DNA of 64,000 nucleotides from Agromyces mangrovi. Lineage in GTDB: Bacteria; Actinomycetota; Actinomycetes; Actinomycetales; Microbacteriaceae. Location of the stretch: contig NZ_AP027737.1 of the NCBI RefSeq assembly GCF_030296695.1, positions 3,224,001-3,288,000 on the forward strand. Reading direction: 5' to 3'. The notes beneath the pieces are model-generated. The model ran no database searches. It had not been told where the DNA came from and saw nothing but the letters and a program-made list of their open reading frames with translations. A program made the translations under genes and the position numbers. Positions 8,071 through 16,297 of this stretch are shown one piece after another; the first letter of the stretch is position 1, and the number at the start of each line of letters is the position of its first letter.

Positions 8071-9072
8071 TCAGGCCGGTGCGGCCGAACCGGCGCGCTC
8101 CGCGAGGCGGTCGAACACCCGGTCGAGCTCCTCGTCCACGCGCTGCAGCTCGGGGTGCGCGTCGTGGAACTCGATCACCTCGCGCGCGCCCACCTGGTAG
8201 CGGATCGTGTTGCCGAAGCCCGGCACGAGCGCTCGCAGCTTCGCGTTGTCGAACACCATCGAGTGCGACTTGTCGCCCAGTAGCCCGGGACCCGTCGCCG
8301 GATGCTCCGCCGCGATCGTCTCCGACGCCACGTGCACGAGTCGCGGCTCGACGCCCGCTGCGTCGGCGAGCCAGCCGTAGATCTGGTTCCACGTCGGCGC
8401 CTCGTCGCCGGTCGCGTGGAACGCCTCGCCGATGGCCGCGTGGTGCCCGAGGATCCCCGCGATGCCGACCGCGACGTCGCGTGCGTGCGTGATGGTCCAC
8501 AGGCTCGTGCCGTCGCCGTGCACGATGACCGGCTTGCCCGCCCGCATCCGCGCGATGTCGGTCCAGTGCCCGATGGTCGGCAGCATCGTGCGGTCGTAGG
8601 TGTGCGACGGTCGCACGATCGTCGCGGGGAAGCCGCGGTCGCGGTACGCCTCCACGAGCAGGTCCTCGCACGCGATCTTGTCGCGCGAGTACTGCCAGAA
8701 CGGGTTGCGCAGGGGCGTCGACTCGGTGACCGGCAGCCGCTCGGGCGGCGTCTGGTACGCCGACGCCGAGCTGATGAAGAGGTACTGCCCGGTACGGCCC
8801 TCGAACCGGTCGACCCAGCCGCCGACGTGGTCGGGCGTGAACGAGAGGAAGTCGGCGACGACGTCGAACTCGCGCGTGCCGAGCGCCGCGCCGACCGCGT
8901 CCGCGTCGCGCACGTCGGCCGTCAGCGCCTCGACGTGATCGGGGACCGGGCGCAGGGTCGTGCTGCCCCGATTGAGCACCGTCACCTCGTGCCCGAGGTC
9001 GAGGCAGCGTTCCACCACCGCCCTCGAGATCACTCCGGTGCCGCCGATGAAGAGGATGCGCGTCGTCGCCAT
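8071..9072 (-). CDS. NAD-dependent epimerase/dehydratase (extended SDR)
   Basis: A 333-aa extended short-chain dehydrogenase. The Rossmann loop is FIGGTGVISRAV at the N-terminus. The active site comprises SSASAY (serine) and the pair YSRDK (Tyr-x3-Lys). The C-terminal half has the substrate-domain features VRPSHTYD and ITHARDVAVG. The closest class is the family of sugar-nucleotide or mRNA-binding-like (CSP41-type) epimerases; the substrate is not known. A -10-like CAGACT on this strand at 9079-9084 ends 6 bases before the ATG. It is transcribed in the same direction as the small GNAT, 29 bases upstream of it, so the two may be co-transcribed. Confidence 0.85.
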   Translation of the reverse strand: MATTRILFIGGTGVISRAVVERCLDLGHEVTVLNRGSTTLRPVPDHVEALTADVRDADAVGAALGTREFDVVADFLSFTPDHVGGWVDRFEGRTGQYLFISSASAYQTPPERLPVTESTPLRNPFWQYSRDKIACEDLLVEAYRDRGFPATIVRPSHTYDRTMLPTIGHWTDIARMRAGKPVIVHGDGTSLWTITHARDVAVGIAGILGHHAAIGEAFHATGDEAPTWNQIYGWLADAAGVEPRLVHVASETIAAEHPATGPGLLGDKSHSMVFDNAKLRALVPGFGNTIRYQVGAREVIEFHDAHPELQRVDEELDRVFDRLAERAGSAAPA

Positions 9073-9138
9073 GTCGGCAGTCTGCCACGACCGCGGCCGG
9101 GTCGACGGCCGGGCGGATGCCTCGAGGCGCCGCGGCCC

Positions 9139-9510
9139 TCAGCGACCCCGCAGGCGGTCGAGGTCGCGTCGCTCGCGCTTGGTCGGACGCCCCGCGCCGC
9201 GATCGCGCACGGGCACCTGCGGCACCGCCTCGCGCGGTGGCGGCGGGGGCGTGAGGTCCTCCAGCGCCTCGGCCGCGACGGATGCGCCGACGCGCTTGGC
9301 GATGGTGCGCCGCACGACGAGGTGGCGCTCGAACCCGCGCACGCGCACCCGCAGCTCGTCGCCGGGACGCACCGGCTGCGCGGCCTTCGCGCGCTCTCCG
9401 TTCACGCGCACGTGGCCGGCGCGGCAGGCCGCCGTCGCCTCCGAGCGCGTCTTGTACTGGCGCACCGCCCAGAGCCAGGCGTCGACGCGCACGCTCGAGG
9501 GATCGGGCAT
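9139..9510 (-). CDS. S4-domain RNA-binding protein (Hsp15/HslR-like)
   Basis: A 123-aa protein with an N-terminal S4 RNA-binding domain (VRVDAWLWAVRQYKTRSEA, then GHVRVNGERAKAAQPVRPGD) and a basic tail rich in Pro, Arg and Lys (GRPTKRERRDLDRLRGR). E. coli Hsp15 binds stalled 50S subunits carrying peptidyl-tRNA and assists recycling; a similar ribosome-rescue role is inferred. The start ATG is supported by TAGGCT on this strand (9518-9523) ending 7 bases upstream. That box overlaps the end of crtEb, so the gene has its own promoter just downstream of the pigment operon. Confidence 0.85.
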   Translation of the reverse strand: MPDPSSVRVDAWLWAVRQYKTRSEATAACRAGHVRVNGERAKAAQPVRPGDELRVRVRGFERHLVVRRTIAKRVGASVAAEALEDLTPPPPPREAVPQVPVRDRGAGRPTKRERRDLDRLRGR

Positions 9511-9515
9511 GCGCC

Positions 9516-10412
9516 TCAGCCTACGCGCACGAACGCCCAGGCGATCAGGAGCATGGTCACCGCGAACCCGCTCGCGTAGTTGAGCCAGAGGAACATCCTC
9601 CAGCCGCGGTTGGAGCGGCCGGACTCGTCGTCCGCGACCGACCGGTACGGCCATGCGGCGAGCACGTACGGCATCGCGAGGATCGCCGCCAGCGGCCCCG
9701 GCCACGCCGTGAACAGCATCAGCACGCCCGCGGCGAGCCACATGCCGATCGCGATGCGCACGGTCGCCTTCGCTCCGAACACGGTCGCGATCGACGCGAT
9801 GTCGGCCTCCCGGTCGGGCACCACGTCCTGCACCGCACCGAACGCGTGGCTGGCCATGCCCCACAGGAAGAACGCCGCGAGCAGTGCGAGCAGCTGCGGC
9901 GTGAACGTCGCACCCGCGACCGCCAGGCCGTAGACGGCCGGGCTCACGAAGTGCGTGCTCGAGGTGATCGAGTCGAGCACCGGCCGCTCCTTGAAGCGCA
10001 GTGGGGGCATCGAGTAGGCGAGCACCGCGAACAGGCTCACCGCGAGCACGAGCCACGACCAGGGGGCATCCGTGCCGCCCAGCACGACCATGGCGACGAC
10101 GAACGGCACCGTCACGACCGCGCACCACGCGAGCACGGACCGGTGCGTCTCGGGCGGCAGCAGCGCGCCCTCGGCGCCGCCCTTGCGCGGGTTGCGCAGG
10201 TCGGACTCGTAGTCGAACACGTCGTTCACGCCGTACATCAACAGGTTGTACGGCACGAGGAAGAACAGGCTGCCCACGACGAAGAGCGCGTCGACGGCCC
10301 CCGTGGTGAGCAGATACGCGGCGCCGAACGGGAACGCGGTGTTGACCCAGCTGATGGGGCGGGATGCCACGAGCAGGCGCATCGCGAGCGGCGTGGAGCG
10401 GGTCGCGGTCAT
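9516..10412 (-). CDS. crtEb: UbiA-type prenyltransferase, lycopene elongase
   Basis: A 298-aa polytopic prenyltransferase with both UbiA aspartate motifs: NDVFDYESDLRNPRKGG near residue 65 and DVVPDREADIAS near residue 190. In C50-carotenoid operons this enzyme adds dimethylallyl units to both ends of lycopene (flavuxanthin formation in Corynebacterium glutamicum). The position as last gene of the operon, overlapping crtYf by four bases (ATGA), supports lycopene elongase rather than a quinone prenyltransferase. Length and about nine predicted helices fit the family. Confidence 0.88.
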   Translation of the reverse strand: MTATRSTPLAMRLLVASRPISWVNTAFPFGAAYLLTTGAVDALFVVGSLFFLVPYNLLMYGVNDVFDYESDLRNPRKGGAEGALLPPETHRSVLAWCAVVTVPFVVAMVVLGGTDAPWSWLVLAVSLFAVLAYSMPPLRFKERPVLDSITSSTHFVSPAVYGLAVAGATFTPQLLALLAAFFLWGMASHAFGAVQDVVPDREADIASIATVFGAKATVRIAIGMWLAAGVLMLFTAWPGPLAAILAMPYVLAAWPYRSVADDESGRSNRGWRMFLWLNYASGFAVTMLLIAWAFVRVG

Positions 10413-10758
10413 CGTGCCTCCGGGCGCGTCGCGGGGTCGTTCGTGTGCGCACCGGCCCGTCGCCCGGGCAGCAGCATCCAGAGCGCGGGCAGCGCCAGCA
10501 CCGCGGCGACGGTGTATGCGAAGTCCTCGATCGGCGCGAGGCCGATCGTGACGCCCGACCGCAGCGCGGGATCGTACGCGACGAGGCCGACGCCGATCAT
10601 GATCGAGTCGAACACCGCGGTGAGCACGAGCAGCACGGCGGCGGCGATGCCCACCGCCGCCACCGCCCTCCCGCGCGGGCGGGGAGGCGGGCGAACGCCC
10701 ACGCCGCGAGCCCCGCGGCGACCGCGAGGAACGGGATGCACAGGAGGAGGTAGGTCAC
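10409..10758 (-). CDS. crtYf: C50 carotenoid epsilon-cyclase subunit (frameshifted here)
   Basis: A small membrane protein of about 116 aa from the heterodimeric lycopene-cyclase family. The first part (GTG at 10758, VTYLLLCIPFLAV) and the second part (AVAAVGIAAAVLLVLTAVFD, later GLAPIEDFAYTVAAV) lie in different frames. One extra C in the plus-strand CCCTCCC at 10666-10672 joins them and gives 117 whole codons. The PIEDFAY motif is the conserved acidic centre, matching PVEEVLF in the partner. With CrtYe it cyclises flavuxanthin to the epsilon-ring pigment decaprenoxanthin in characterised operons. The start overlaps the crtYe stop (GTGA). Confidence 0.82.
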
Positions 10759-11084
10759 GCGGCGCTCCGCTCGCGGTCGAGGAGCCGGCTCGTGCCCCGC
10801 ACCAGCACGAGCGTGAGGTAGCAGAGGAAGGTGAGGAACAGCACTTCCTCCACCGGCAGCTCTGGGGCCAAGAGGATGCCGGTCATGAACTCCGTCTCGC
10901 CGCGGAAGAAGACGCCGAGCGCGATGCCCGCGAGGTCCCAGACCAGGAACGCGGCGACGCCGATGCCGACCACCGCTGCCGCCCGCCACGGGGCGTCCCA
11001 GAAGACGAGCCGGAAGCGCGCATCGATCGCGCACATCGCCCCGAGCGACAGCACGAGTGCGCCGAGGTACGCGAACCCGATCAC
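10755..11084 (-). CDS. crtYe: C50 carotenoid epsilon-cyclase subunit
   Basis: A 109-aa protein with three hydrophobic helices and the conserved LPVEEVLFFLTF-like motif (here ELPVEEVLFLTF) of the lycopene-cyclase-domain family. It acts with CrtYf as a membrane heterodimer to close the ends of the C50 chain. The start GTG at 11084 overlaps the crtI stop as GTGTGA, so translation is probably coupled. It is intact in this sequence, unlike its partner. Whether the rings are epsilon (decaprenoxanthin) or beta/gamma cannot be told from sequence alone; epsilon is favoured by analogy with other Microbacteriaceae. Confidence 0.88.
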   Translation of the reverse strand: MIGFAYLGALVLSLGAMCAIDARFRLVFWDAPWRAAAVVGIGVAAFLVWDLAGIALGVFFRGETEFMTGILLAPELPVEEVLFLTFLCYLTLVLVRGTSRLLDRERSAA

Positions 11085-12648
11085 ACGCGCTCCGCCGCGG
11101 GCTCGGGCAGCGGCGACGCGCTGCGGTCGCCGCGGAGGCGCTTCGCGACGAGTTCCGCGCTGATGAGGCACATCGGCAGGCCGACGCCGGGCACGGTGGT
11201 GCCGCCCGCGTAGTAGAGGCCCCGCACCTTCCGCGACCTCGTCGAGCCGCGGAACATCGCGCTCTGCCGCAGCACGTGGCCCGGGCCGAGCGCGCCGCCC
11301 CGCCAGGCGTGCAGGTCGCGCGCGAAGTCGGCCGGAGCGATCGTGCGGCGCACGACGATGCGATCCGCGAGATCGGGTGCCCCGGCGGCATCCGCCAGCC
11401 GTGCGATCGCGCGGTCGGCCGCCGCCTCGACGGCGGGAGCGCCCGCGCCGTCGACGCCGCCGTGCCCCAGGTCGGTGTCGGCGGGCACGGGGATGAGCAC
11501 GAAGACGTTGCTGTCGCCCGACGGGGCGACCTGCCGATCGGTCGCGCTCGGCATGCACGCATAGAACGAGGCCGGGTCGGGCACGCTCGGCGAGGGGCCG
11601 AACACGGCGTCGAAGTTCGCGGGCCAGTCGTCGGTGAACACGAGGTTGTGGTGGGTGAGGCCGGGCAGCTCGCCACGCACGCCGAGCAGCGCCAGGATCG
11701 CCCCCGGGCCCGGATCGCGTCGCTCCCACGCCGGCTCCGGCAGCGAGCGGAAGCGCTCGGGAACGAGCTCGGTCTCGGTGTGGTGCAGGTCGGCGGCCGA
11801 TACCACGAGGTCCGCGTCGAGGTGCTCGGTCGCGCCCGAGGCATCCGTCACCGTCACACCCCCGCCGACCCGTCGTCGGCCACTCGGATGCCCGTGACCG
11901 GAGCATCCGTGCGCACGCGCACGCCCGCCCGTCGGGCGACGCCCGCGACCGCGTCGATCAGCGCGCGGAACCCGCCCATCGGGTACTGCACGCCCTGCTC
12001 GAGGTCGAGGTGGCTCATCAGGTGGTACATCGCGGGCACCTCGTACGGCGACCCACCGAGGAACACGGCCGGGTAGCCGAGTACCTGGCGCAGGCGCCGA
12101 TCGGTCACGGTGCGAGCGGCGTGCGCGTCGAGCGACCGGGTGAGCAGCCGCGCGAGGGTCGGCGTGCGGGCCAGCACCGCGCGGTCGGCGAACGGGCCGA
12201 GCGAGTCGAAGTTGGTATAGAGGAACCGCTCGAGCGCGAGGCCGTACGTCTCGCGGGCCGAGTCGAGGTAGCGCTCGAGCCGGCGCCCCGCTCCCGGCTC
12301 CACCGCGTCGAACAGGGCGACGTTCGACGCCCGGTCGGCCGCGATGTCGAGCGGCTCGTCGTACCCGTCGGCGAACACCCGGTAGCCGGGGTCGAGCCGC
12401 ACGAGGTCCAGGTGGTCGTCGATCGACTCGCCGAACAGCCGGAAGAAGTGCTCGAAGACCTCGGGCATGAGGTACCACGACGGGCCCGTGTCGAACCGGA
12501 ACCCGTCGTGCTCCCACGAGCCCGCGCGGCCGCCCAGCTCGTCGCGCGCTTCCACGAGGGTCACGTCGTGCCCGTCGCGTGCGAGGAGCGCGGCCGTCGC
12601 GAGCCCAGCGATGCCGCCGCCGATCACCACGGCGCGCCGCCCGGTCAT
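11081..12648 (-). CDS. crtI: Phytoene desaturase (frameshifted here)
   Basis: A 522-aa FAD-dependent desaturase converting phytoene to lycopene in four steps. The N-terminus has the dinucleotide-binding signature AVVIGGGIAGLATAALLARDG and then GGRAGSW. Later features are GGFRALIDAV and LGGSPYEVPAMYHLM. The C-terminal part has VSAADLHHTETELVP and the GLYYAGGTTVPGVGLPM FAD-closing motif. The two parts are in different frames; one extra C in the plus-strand run at 11859-11863 joins VADDGSAGG to VTVTDASG and gives 523 whole codons. It overlaps crtB by four bases (ATGA). Confidence 0.9.
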
Positions 12649-13532
12649 CGGGAGCCTCCCCGCGTCACCGCGGCGCGCACCGCGATGGCGAACTTCTCGG
12701 CGTCGGGCACCCGCACCCGCGCGCGCAGCAGTTCGTCGGCCGGCGTGGCGCGCAGCTTCGACGCGAGCCGCGCGAACAGCTCCTGCGCCGCCGCTACGGC
12801 CGCCCGCGACCGCACGGGCAACTCGGCAACGGAACGGCCGGAGATCGTGAGGTCGGCGTCGATGTCGTCGAGGATCGCGTGCTTCTCCGCCTCGGTCAGC
12901 GCCTCCGGGTCGACGCCCGGGAAGTAGTTGCGGCCGAGGTCGCGCCAGTCGACCGCGAGGTCGCGCAGGAAGTTGACCTTCTGGAACGCCGCGCCCAGGT
13001 GCCGGGCGCCGTCCTCGAGGCGTGCACGCCGCTCCTCGTCGACGCCCTCGTCGGCCAGGAACGCCCGGAGGCACATCAGGCCGACGACCTCCGCGGACCC
13101 GTAGATGTACGTCACGACCTCATCGGCGGTGAACGGGGAGGGGTCGAGGTCGCGGCGCATCGACGCGAAGAACGGGGCCGTCAGCGACGCGTCGATGCCG
13201 GTCGCTCGTGCGGTGCGCGCGAATGCGTGCACGACCACGTTCGTGCTGTACCCGGTCCGCATCGCCCGCTCGGTCTCCGCCTCGAGCGCGTCGAGGGCGG
13301 CACGCTGGTCGTCCACCGACAGGCCCGCCTCGGCCGCCGAGCCGTCGACGACTTCGTCGGCGATGCGGACGAGGGCGTAGATCACGCGGATGCGGCGCCG
13401 GCACGTCGGCTCGAGCAGGCGCGCTGCCGCCCCGAACGAGGTCGAGTACCGGCCGATCACGACCGAGGCGCTGGCCTCCGCCGTCTCGTCGTAGCGGTCG
13501 AGCGACGTGCCGGGGGAGTCGTCTCGGCTCAT
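12645..13532 (-). CDS. crtB: Phytoene synthase
   Basis: A 295-aa trans-isoprenyl diphosphate synthase, head-to-head type, condensing two GGPP to phytoene. Both aspartate-rich motifs are visible: ADEVVDG near residue 60 and NFLRDLAVDWRDLGRNYFP near residue 185. The YSTSF motif near residue 29 and the length are typical. The ATG overlaps the crtE stop by four bases (ATGA). No frameshift is seen. Confidence 0.95.
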   Translation of the reverse strand: MSRDDSPGTSLDRYDETAEASASVVIGRYSTSFGAAARLLEPTCRRRIRVIYALVRIADEVVDGSAAEAGLSVDDQRAALDALEAETERAMRTGYSTNVVVHAFARTARATGIDASLTAPFFASMRRDLDPSPFTADEVVTYIYGSAEVVGLMCLRAFLADEGVDEERRARLEDGARHLGAAFQKVNFLRDLAVDWRDLGRNYFPGVDPEALTEAEKHAILDDIDADLTISGRSVAELPVRSRAAVAAAQELFARLASKLRATPADELLRARVRVPDAEKFAIAVRAAVTRGGSR

Positions 13533-14578
13533 CGCATCCGCTCCACCGCGGAGCGGGCGAGCGCGGCGAGCTCGTCGCGCAGCGCGGTCGGCACCGACGC
13601 CGTGTCGAGCTCGTGCAGGGCGAGCGTCACGTGCTCGCGTGCGATGCGGTTGGTCTGGTCGAGCGAGCCGGCCTGCACGAGCGCGCGCCGCACCGACGCG
13701 GCCTCCGCCTCGTCGAGGTCGGCCTTGCCGAGCAGCGGCGAGATGACGGGCCACTCGCCCGTGCCCGTCGCGTGCGCGATCAGCGTCGTCTGCTTGCCCT
13801 CGCGCAGGTCGCTGAGGGTGCTCTTGCCGGTCGCGCGCTCGTCGCCGAACACGCCGAGTACGTCGTCGGCGAGCTGGAACGCGATGCCCGCGAGCCGGCC
13901 GAACCGGCCGAGCGCGGCGACCGCACGCTCGTCCGCACCGGCCAGCATGGCGCCGGCCTGCAGCGGCGCCTGGAACGTGTAGACGGCCGTCTTCTGCTCG
14001 AGCGTCGCGATCACGTCGTCGATCCCGAGCTGCTCCGCCTCGGTGTTGGTGACGTCGGCGAGCTCGCCCGCGGCCGAGACGAACACCGCGTGGTCGAGCA
14101 GGTCGAGCACCTGCATGCGGCGCGTCGCCGGGATGTCGAGCTCGGCGATGAGCCGATGCGCGGCCGAGAGGGCGAGGTCGCCCGCCAGCAGCGCGGCGGT
14201 CTCGCCCCAGAGGGCCGCACGTGCCTCGTCGGCGCCGTGCTCGCGACCGCGCTCGCGGAACGAGCCGGCGACGTTGGGCATGCCCCGCCGGGTGGTGTCG
14301 CCGTCGATGACGTCGTCGTGGATGACGAAGGCGGTGTGCAGCAGCTCGAACGCGAGGCCGACCCGTCGGGCCGCGATCGGATCGGACCCGCCGAGCCCGT
14401 CGTGGGCGAGCTGCACGAGGCGCGGTCGGAGGCGCTTGCCGCCGGACGCGGCGCGCTCGAGCGCGTCCCAGAGTGCACGGTAGTGCGTGCCGAGGCGCTC
14501 GGCCCGCGATCGCGACTCGGCGAAGAACCCGCGCAGGTCGGCCTCGAGCGGGTCGGTCGGCAGGGTCGGGTCAGTCAC
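13529..14578 (-). CDS. crtE: Geranylgeranyl diphosphate synthase
   Basis: A 349-aa E-type polyprenyl synthase. The first aspartate-rich motif is VIHDDVIDGDTTRRG (DDxxD plus RR), and the second is QLADDVLGVFGDERATGKS. GGKRLRPRLV binds the allylic diphosphate. Here it should supply the C20 precursor GGPP for phytoene and possibly for other isoprenoids; a second polyprenyl synthase is encoded at 33429-34553. The start is the GTG at 14578, which lies 8 bases inside the end of idi, so the two are translationally linked. In C. glutamicum the product GGPP is also the signal sensed by the operon's MarR regulator. Confidence 0.93.
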   Translation of the reverse strand: MTDPTLPTDPLEADLRGFFAESRSRAERLGTHYRALWDALERAASGGKRLRPRLVQLAHDGLGGSDPIAARRVGLAFELLHTAFVIHDDVIDGDTTRRGMPNVAGSFRERGREHGADEARAALWGETAALLAGDLALSAAHRLIAELDIPATRRMQVLDLLDHAVFVSAAGELADVTNTEAEQLGIDDVIATLEQKTAVYTFQAPLQAGAMLAGADERAVAALGRFGRLAGIAFQLADDVLGVFGDERATGKSTLSDLREGKQTTLIAHATGTGEWPVISPLLGKADLDEAEAASVRRALVQAGSLDQTNRIAREHVTLALHELDTASVPTALRDELAALARSAVERMR

Positions 14579-15110
14579 CGTAGAGGTCCAGTTCTCGTGC
14601 CTGCATCACGAGCCAGGGGCTGAACGCCCACGGGGTCGCCGCGACGCCGGCTGCCAGCGCCGATGGCTCCACCCAACGGTACTCGGCGACCTCGCGCGGG
14701 TTCGGGTCGGGCTCGCGGTCGGTGGTGGCGAGGTACACGGGGCATACCTCGTTCTCGACCGTGCCCGAGGCGTCGATCGCCCGGTACCGGAAGAGGGGCA
14801 GCGCGAGTTCGATCGACGTGAGCTCGAGGCCGAGCTCGAACTCTGCGCGACGGCGCACCGCGGTGAGCAGCGGCTCGGAGGGCTTGGGGTGGCCGCAGAA
14901 GGAGTTGGTCCAGACGCCCGGCCAGGTCGCCTTGCCGAGCGCGCGCCGCGTCACGAGCACCTCGCCGATCGGGTTGCGCACGTGGCAGGAGAAGGCGAGG
15001 TGGAGCGCCGTGTCCGGGCCGTGGGCGGCGGACTTGAGGGCGGTGCCGATCGGCTCGCCCGCCTCGTCCAGCAGGACGACCTCGTCGTCGACCGTGTCAT
15101 GCATCGTCAT
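14571..15110 (-). CDS. idi: Isopentenyl-diphosphate delta-isomerase, type I
   Basis: A 179-aa Nudix-fold enzyme that interconverts IPP and DMAPP, setting the supply for CrtE and CrtEb. The active-site motifs are TNSFCGHP (catalytic Cys) and ENEVCPVY (catalytic Glu), and the His/Glu metal ligands lie in the modified Nudix region. It is first in the operon. The ATG at 15110 has a good ribosome-binding site (GAGGGAGG, about 9 bases upstream); a second ATG two codons on is less well placed. The promoter faces the 23-bp palindrome at 15136-15158, so it is likely to be repressed by the divergent MarR protein. Confidence 0.95.
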   Translation of the reverse strand: MTMHDTVDDEVVLLDEAGEPIGTALKSAAHGPDTALHLAFSCHVRNPIGEVLVTRRALGKATWPGVWTNSFCGHPKPSEPLLTAVRRRAEFELGLELTSIELALPLFRYRAIDASGTVENEVCPVYLATTDREPDPNPREVAEYRWVEPSALAAGVAATPWAFSPWLVMQARELDLYGD

Positions 15111-15135
15111 GTGCCCGATCCTCCCTCACAGGACT

Positions 15136-15158
15136 TATCGCTAACCGAGTTAGCGATA
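15136..15158. promoter_or_regulatory. Perfect 23-bp palindromic operator between idi and marR
   Basis: The arms TATCGCTAAC (15136-15145) and GTTAGCGATA (15149-15158) are exact reverse complements around a 3-base centre (CGA). This AT-richer island lies between the divergent idi operon and the MarR gene, 7 bases upstream of the marR -10 box and 25 bases from the idi start. It is the expected target of a MarR dimer and would control both transcripts. Confidence 0.85.
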
Positions 15159-15165
15159 TTCACGC

Positions 15166-15171
15166 TAGCAT
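15166..15171 (+). promoter_or_regulatory. -10 box TAGCAT of the marR gene
   Basis: TAGCAT ends 7 bases before the GTG at 15179, the same spacing seen at other leaderless genes here. It also contains the first two bases of the ATG at 15170, which argues that this ATG is not the start. The operator palindrome covers the adjacent -35 side. Confidence 0.55.
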
Positions 15172-15178
15172 GTGCTTC

Positions 15179-15729
15179 GTGACGCAGGGAACACCCGGAT
15201 CGGATGCGGACTCGTACTGGTACGAGCCCTCCGGCGACGGCGAGGCGGGGGCCTCGAGGTCCTGCGTGCGCTCCGACGCTACCGCGACGCCGAGGGCGGC
15301 ATGCAGCGACGCACACGCGACGACATGGACATGAACGAGACCGACCTCCGGGCGCTCCGCATGGTCATCCGAGCCGAGCAGGAACATCGCGAGCTCTCGA
15401 GCGCCGAACTCGCCCGCGCGCTCGACGTCAGCACGGCGGCGACCACGAAACTGGTCGGGCGGCTCGTGAAGACGGGCTACCTCTCGCGCACGCCGCACCC
15501 GGTCGATCGGCGCGTGCAACTGCTCAGGTCGCGACCGGGCGCCCACGCGCGCATCCGCGAGACGCTGGGCCGGATGCACCGCGAGATGCTCGAGATCGCG
15601 AGCGCCCTCGCGCCGGCGGAGCAGCGCGCGGTCGCGGGCTTCCTCGACCGCATGTCCGACCTGTACGACGCGGCGCTGCTGACGGGATCGAGCCGGGAGC
15701 AACGGGCGGAGGCGCCGGGCGGCGCCTGA
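15179..15729 (+). CDS. MarR-family regulator of the carotenoid operon, CrtR-like (frameshifted here)
   Basis: A winged-helix MarR repressor of about 183 aa. The N-terminus (VTQGTPGSDADSYWYEP) and the main body (LEVLRALRRYRDAEGGM, ALRMVIRAEQ, SSAELARALDVSTAATTKL recognition helix, and the wing PHPVDRRVQLL) are in different frames. One extra G in the run at 15247-15251 joins them and gives whole codons. It is divergent from idi-crtE-crtB with a perfect palindrome between them, the same arrangement as crtR in C. glutamicum, whose repressor is released by GGPP and related prenyl diphosphates. Autoregulation is likely because the palindrome sits next to its own promoter. Confidence 0.85.
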
Positions 15730-16212
15730 ATGCGGCAGGCTGGAGGGGTGAGCGGACGCAGTGGCGATGCCTGGGTCTACGGACCCGACGGCACCCGGTT
15801 CTGGGGGCGCTACGGCGCGGCCGGGCTGCTGCTGCACGATCCCGCTCGCGGCGTGCTGCTCCAGCACCGGGCGGAGTGGAGCCATCACGGGGGCACCTGG
15901 GGCATCCCGGGCGGCGCGCGCCACGAGGGCGAGGGTCCCGTCGACGCCGCCGTGCGCGAGGCGGGGGAGGAGGCCGGGGTGCCCGGGGCATCCGTTCGCG
16001 TGCGATTCACCTCGGTCGTCGACCTCGGCTTCTGGTCGTACACCACCGTCGTGGCCGAGGCGACCCGGCCGGTCGAGCCCGTCATCGGGGATGCGGAGAG
16101 CCTCGAGCTCGCGTGGGTGCCCGTCGACCGCGTCGACTCCCTCGCGCTCCACCCGGCGTTCGCCGCCGCCTGGCCCGGCCTGCGGGAGCGGATCGGCCAG
16201 GACGCTCCCTGA
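15730..16212 (+). CDS. Nudix hydrolase
   Basis: A Nudix-fold pyrophosphohydrolase of 154-160 aa. The Nudix box runs from GGARHEGEGP through AVREAGEEAGV and contains all the required Glu and Arg residues. WGIPGG precedes it, and a WSHHGGTWG segment lies before that. The substrate is a nucleoside diphosphate linked to an unknown moiety; the MutT-like small size gives no further hint. The start is uncertain: ATG at 15730 directly follows the marR stop, and GTG at 15748 is also possible, with GGAGGGG overlapping it. It is co-directional with marR but probably not related in function. Confidence 0.85.
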   Translation: MRQAGGVSGRSGDAWVYGPDGTRFWGRYGAAGLLLHDPARGVLLQHRAEWSHHGGTWGIPGGARHEGEGPVDAAVREAGEEAGVPGASVRVRFTSVVDLGFWSYTTVVAEATRPVEPVIGDAESLELAWVPVDRVDSLALHPAFAAAWPGLRERIGQDAP

Positions 16213-16297
16213 CCGCCCGCGGTTCGACCGCGGCGCCTGCCGTGGACACGCGAACAGGGGGTCCATGACGGAATCGTACGGTCGATAGACTCGGGCC

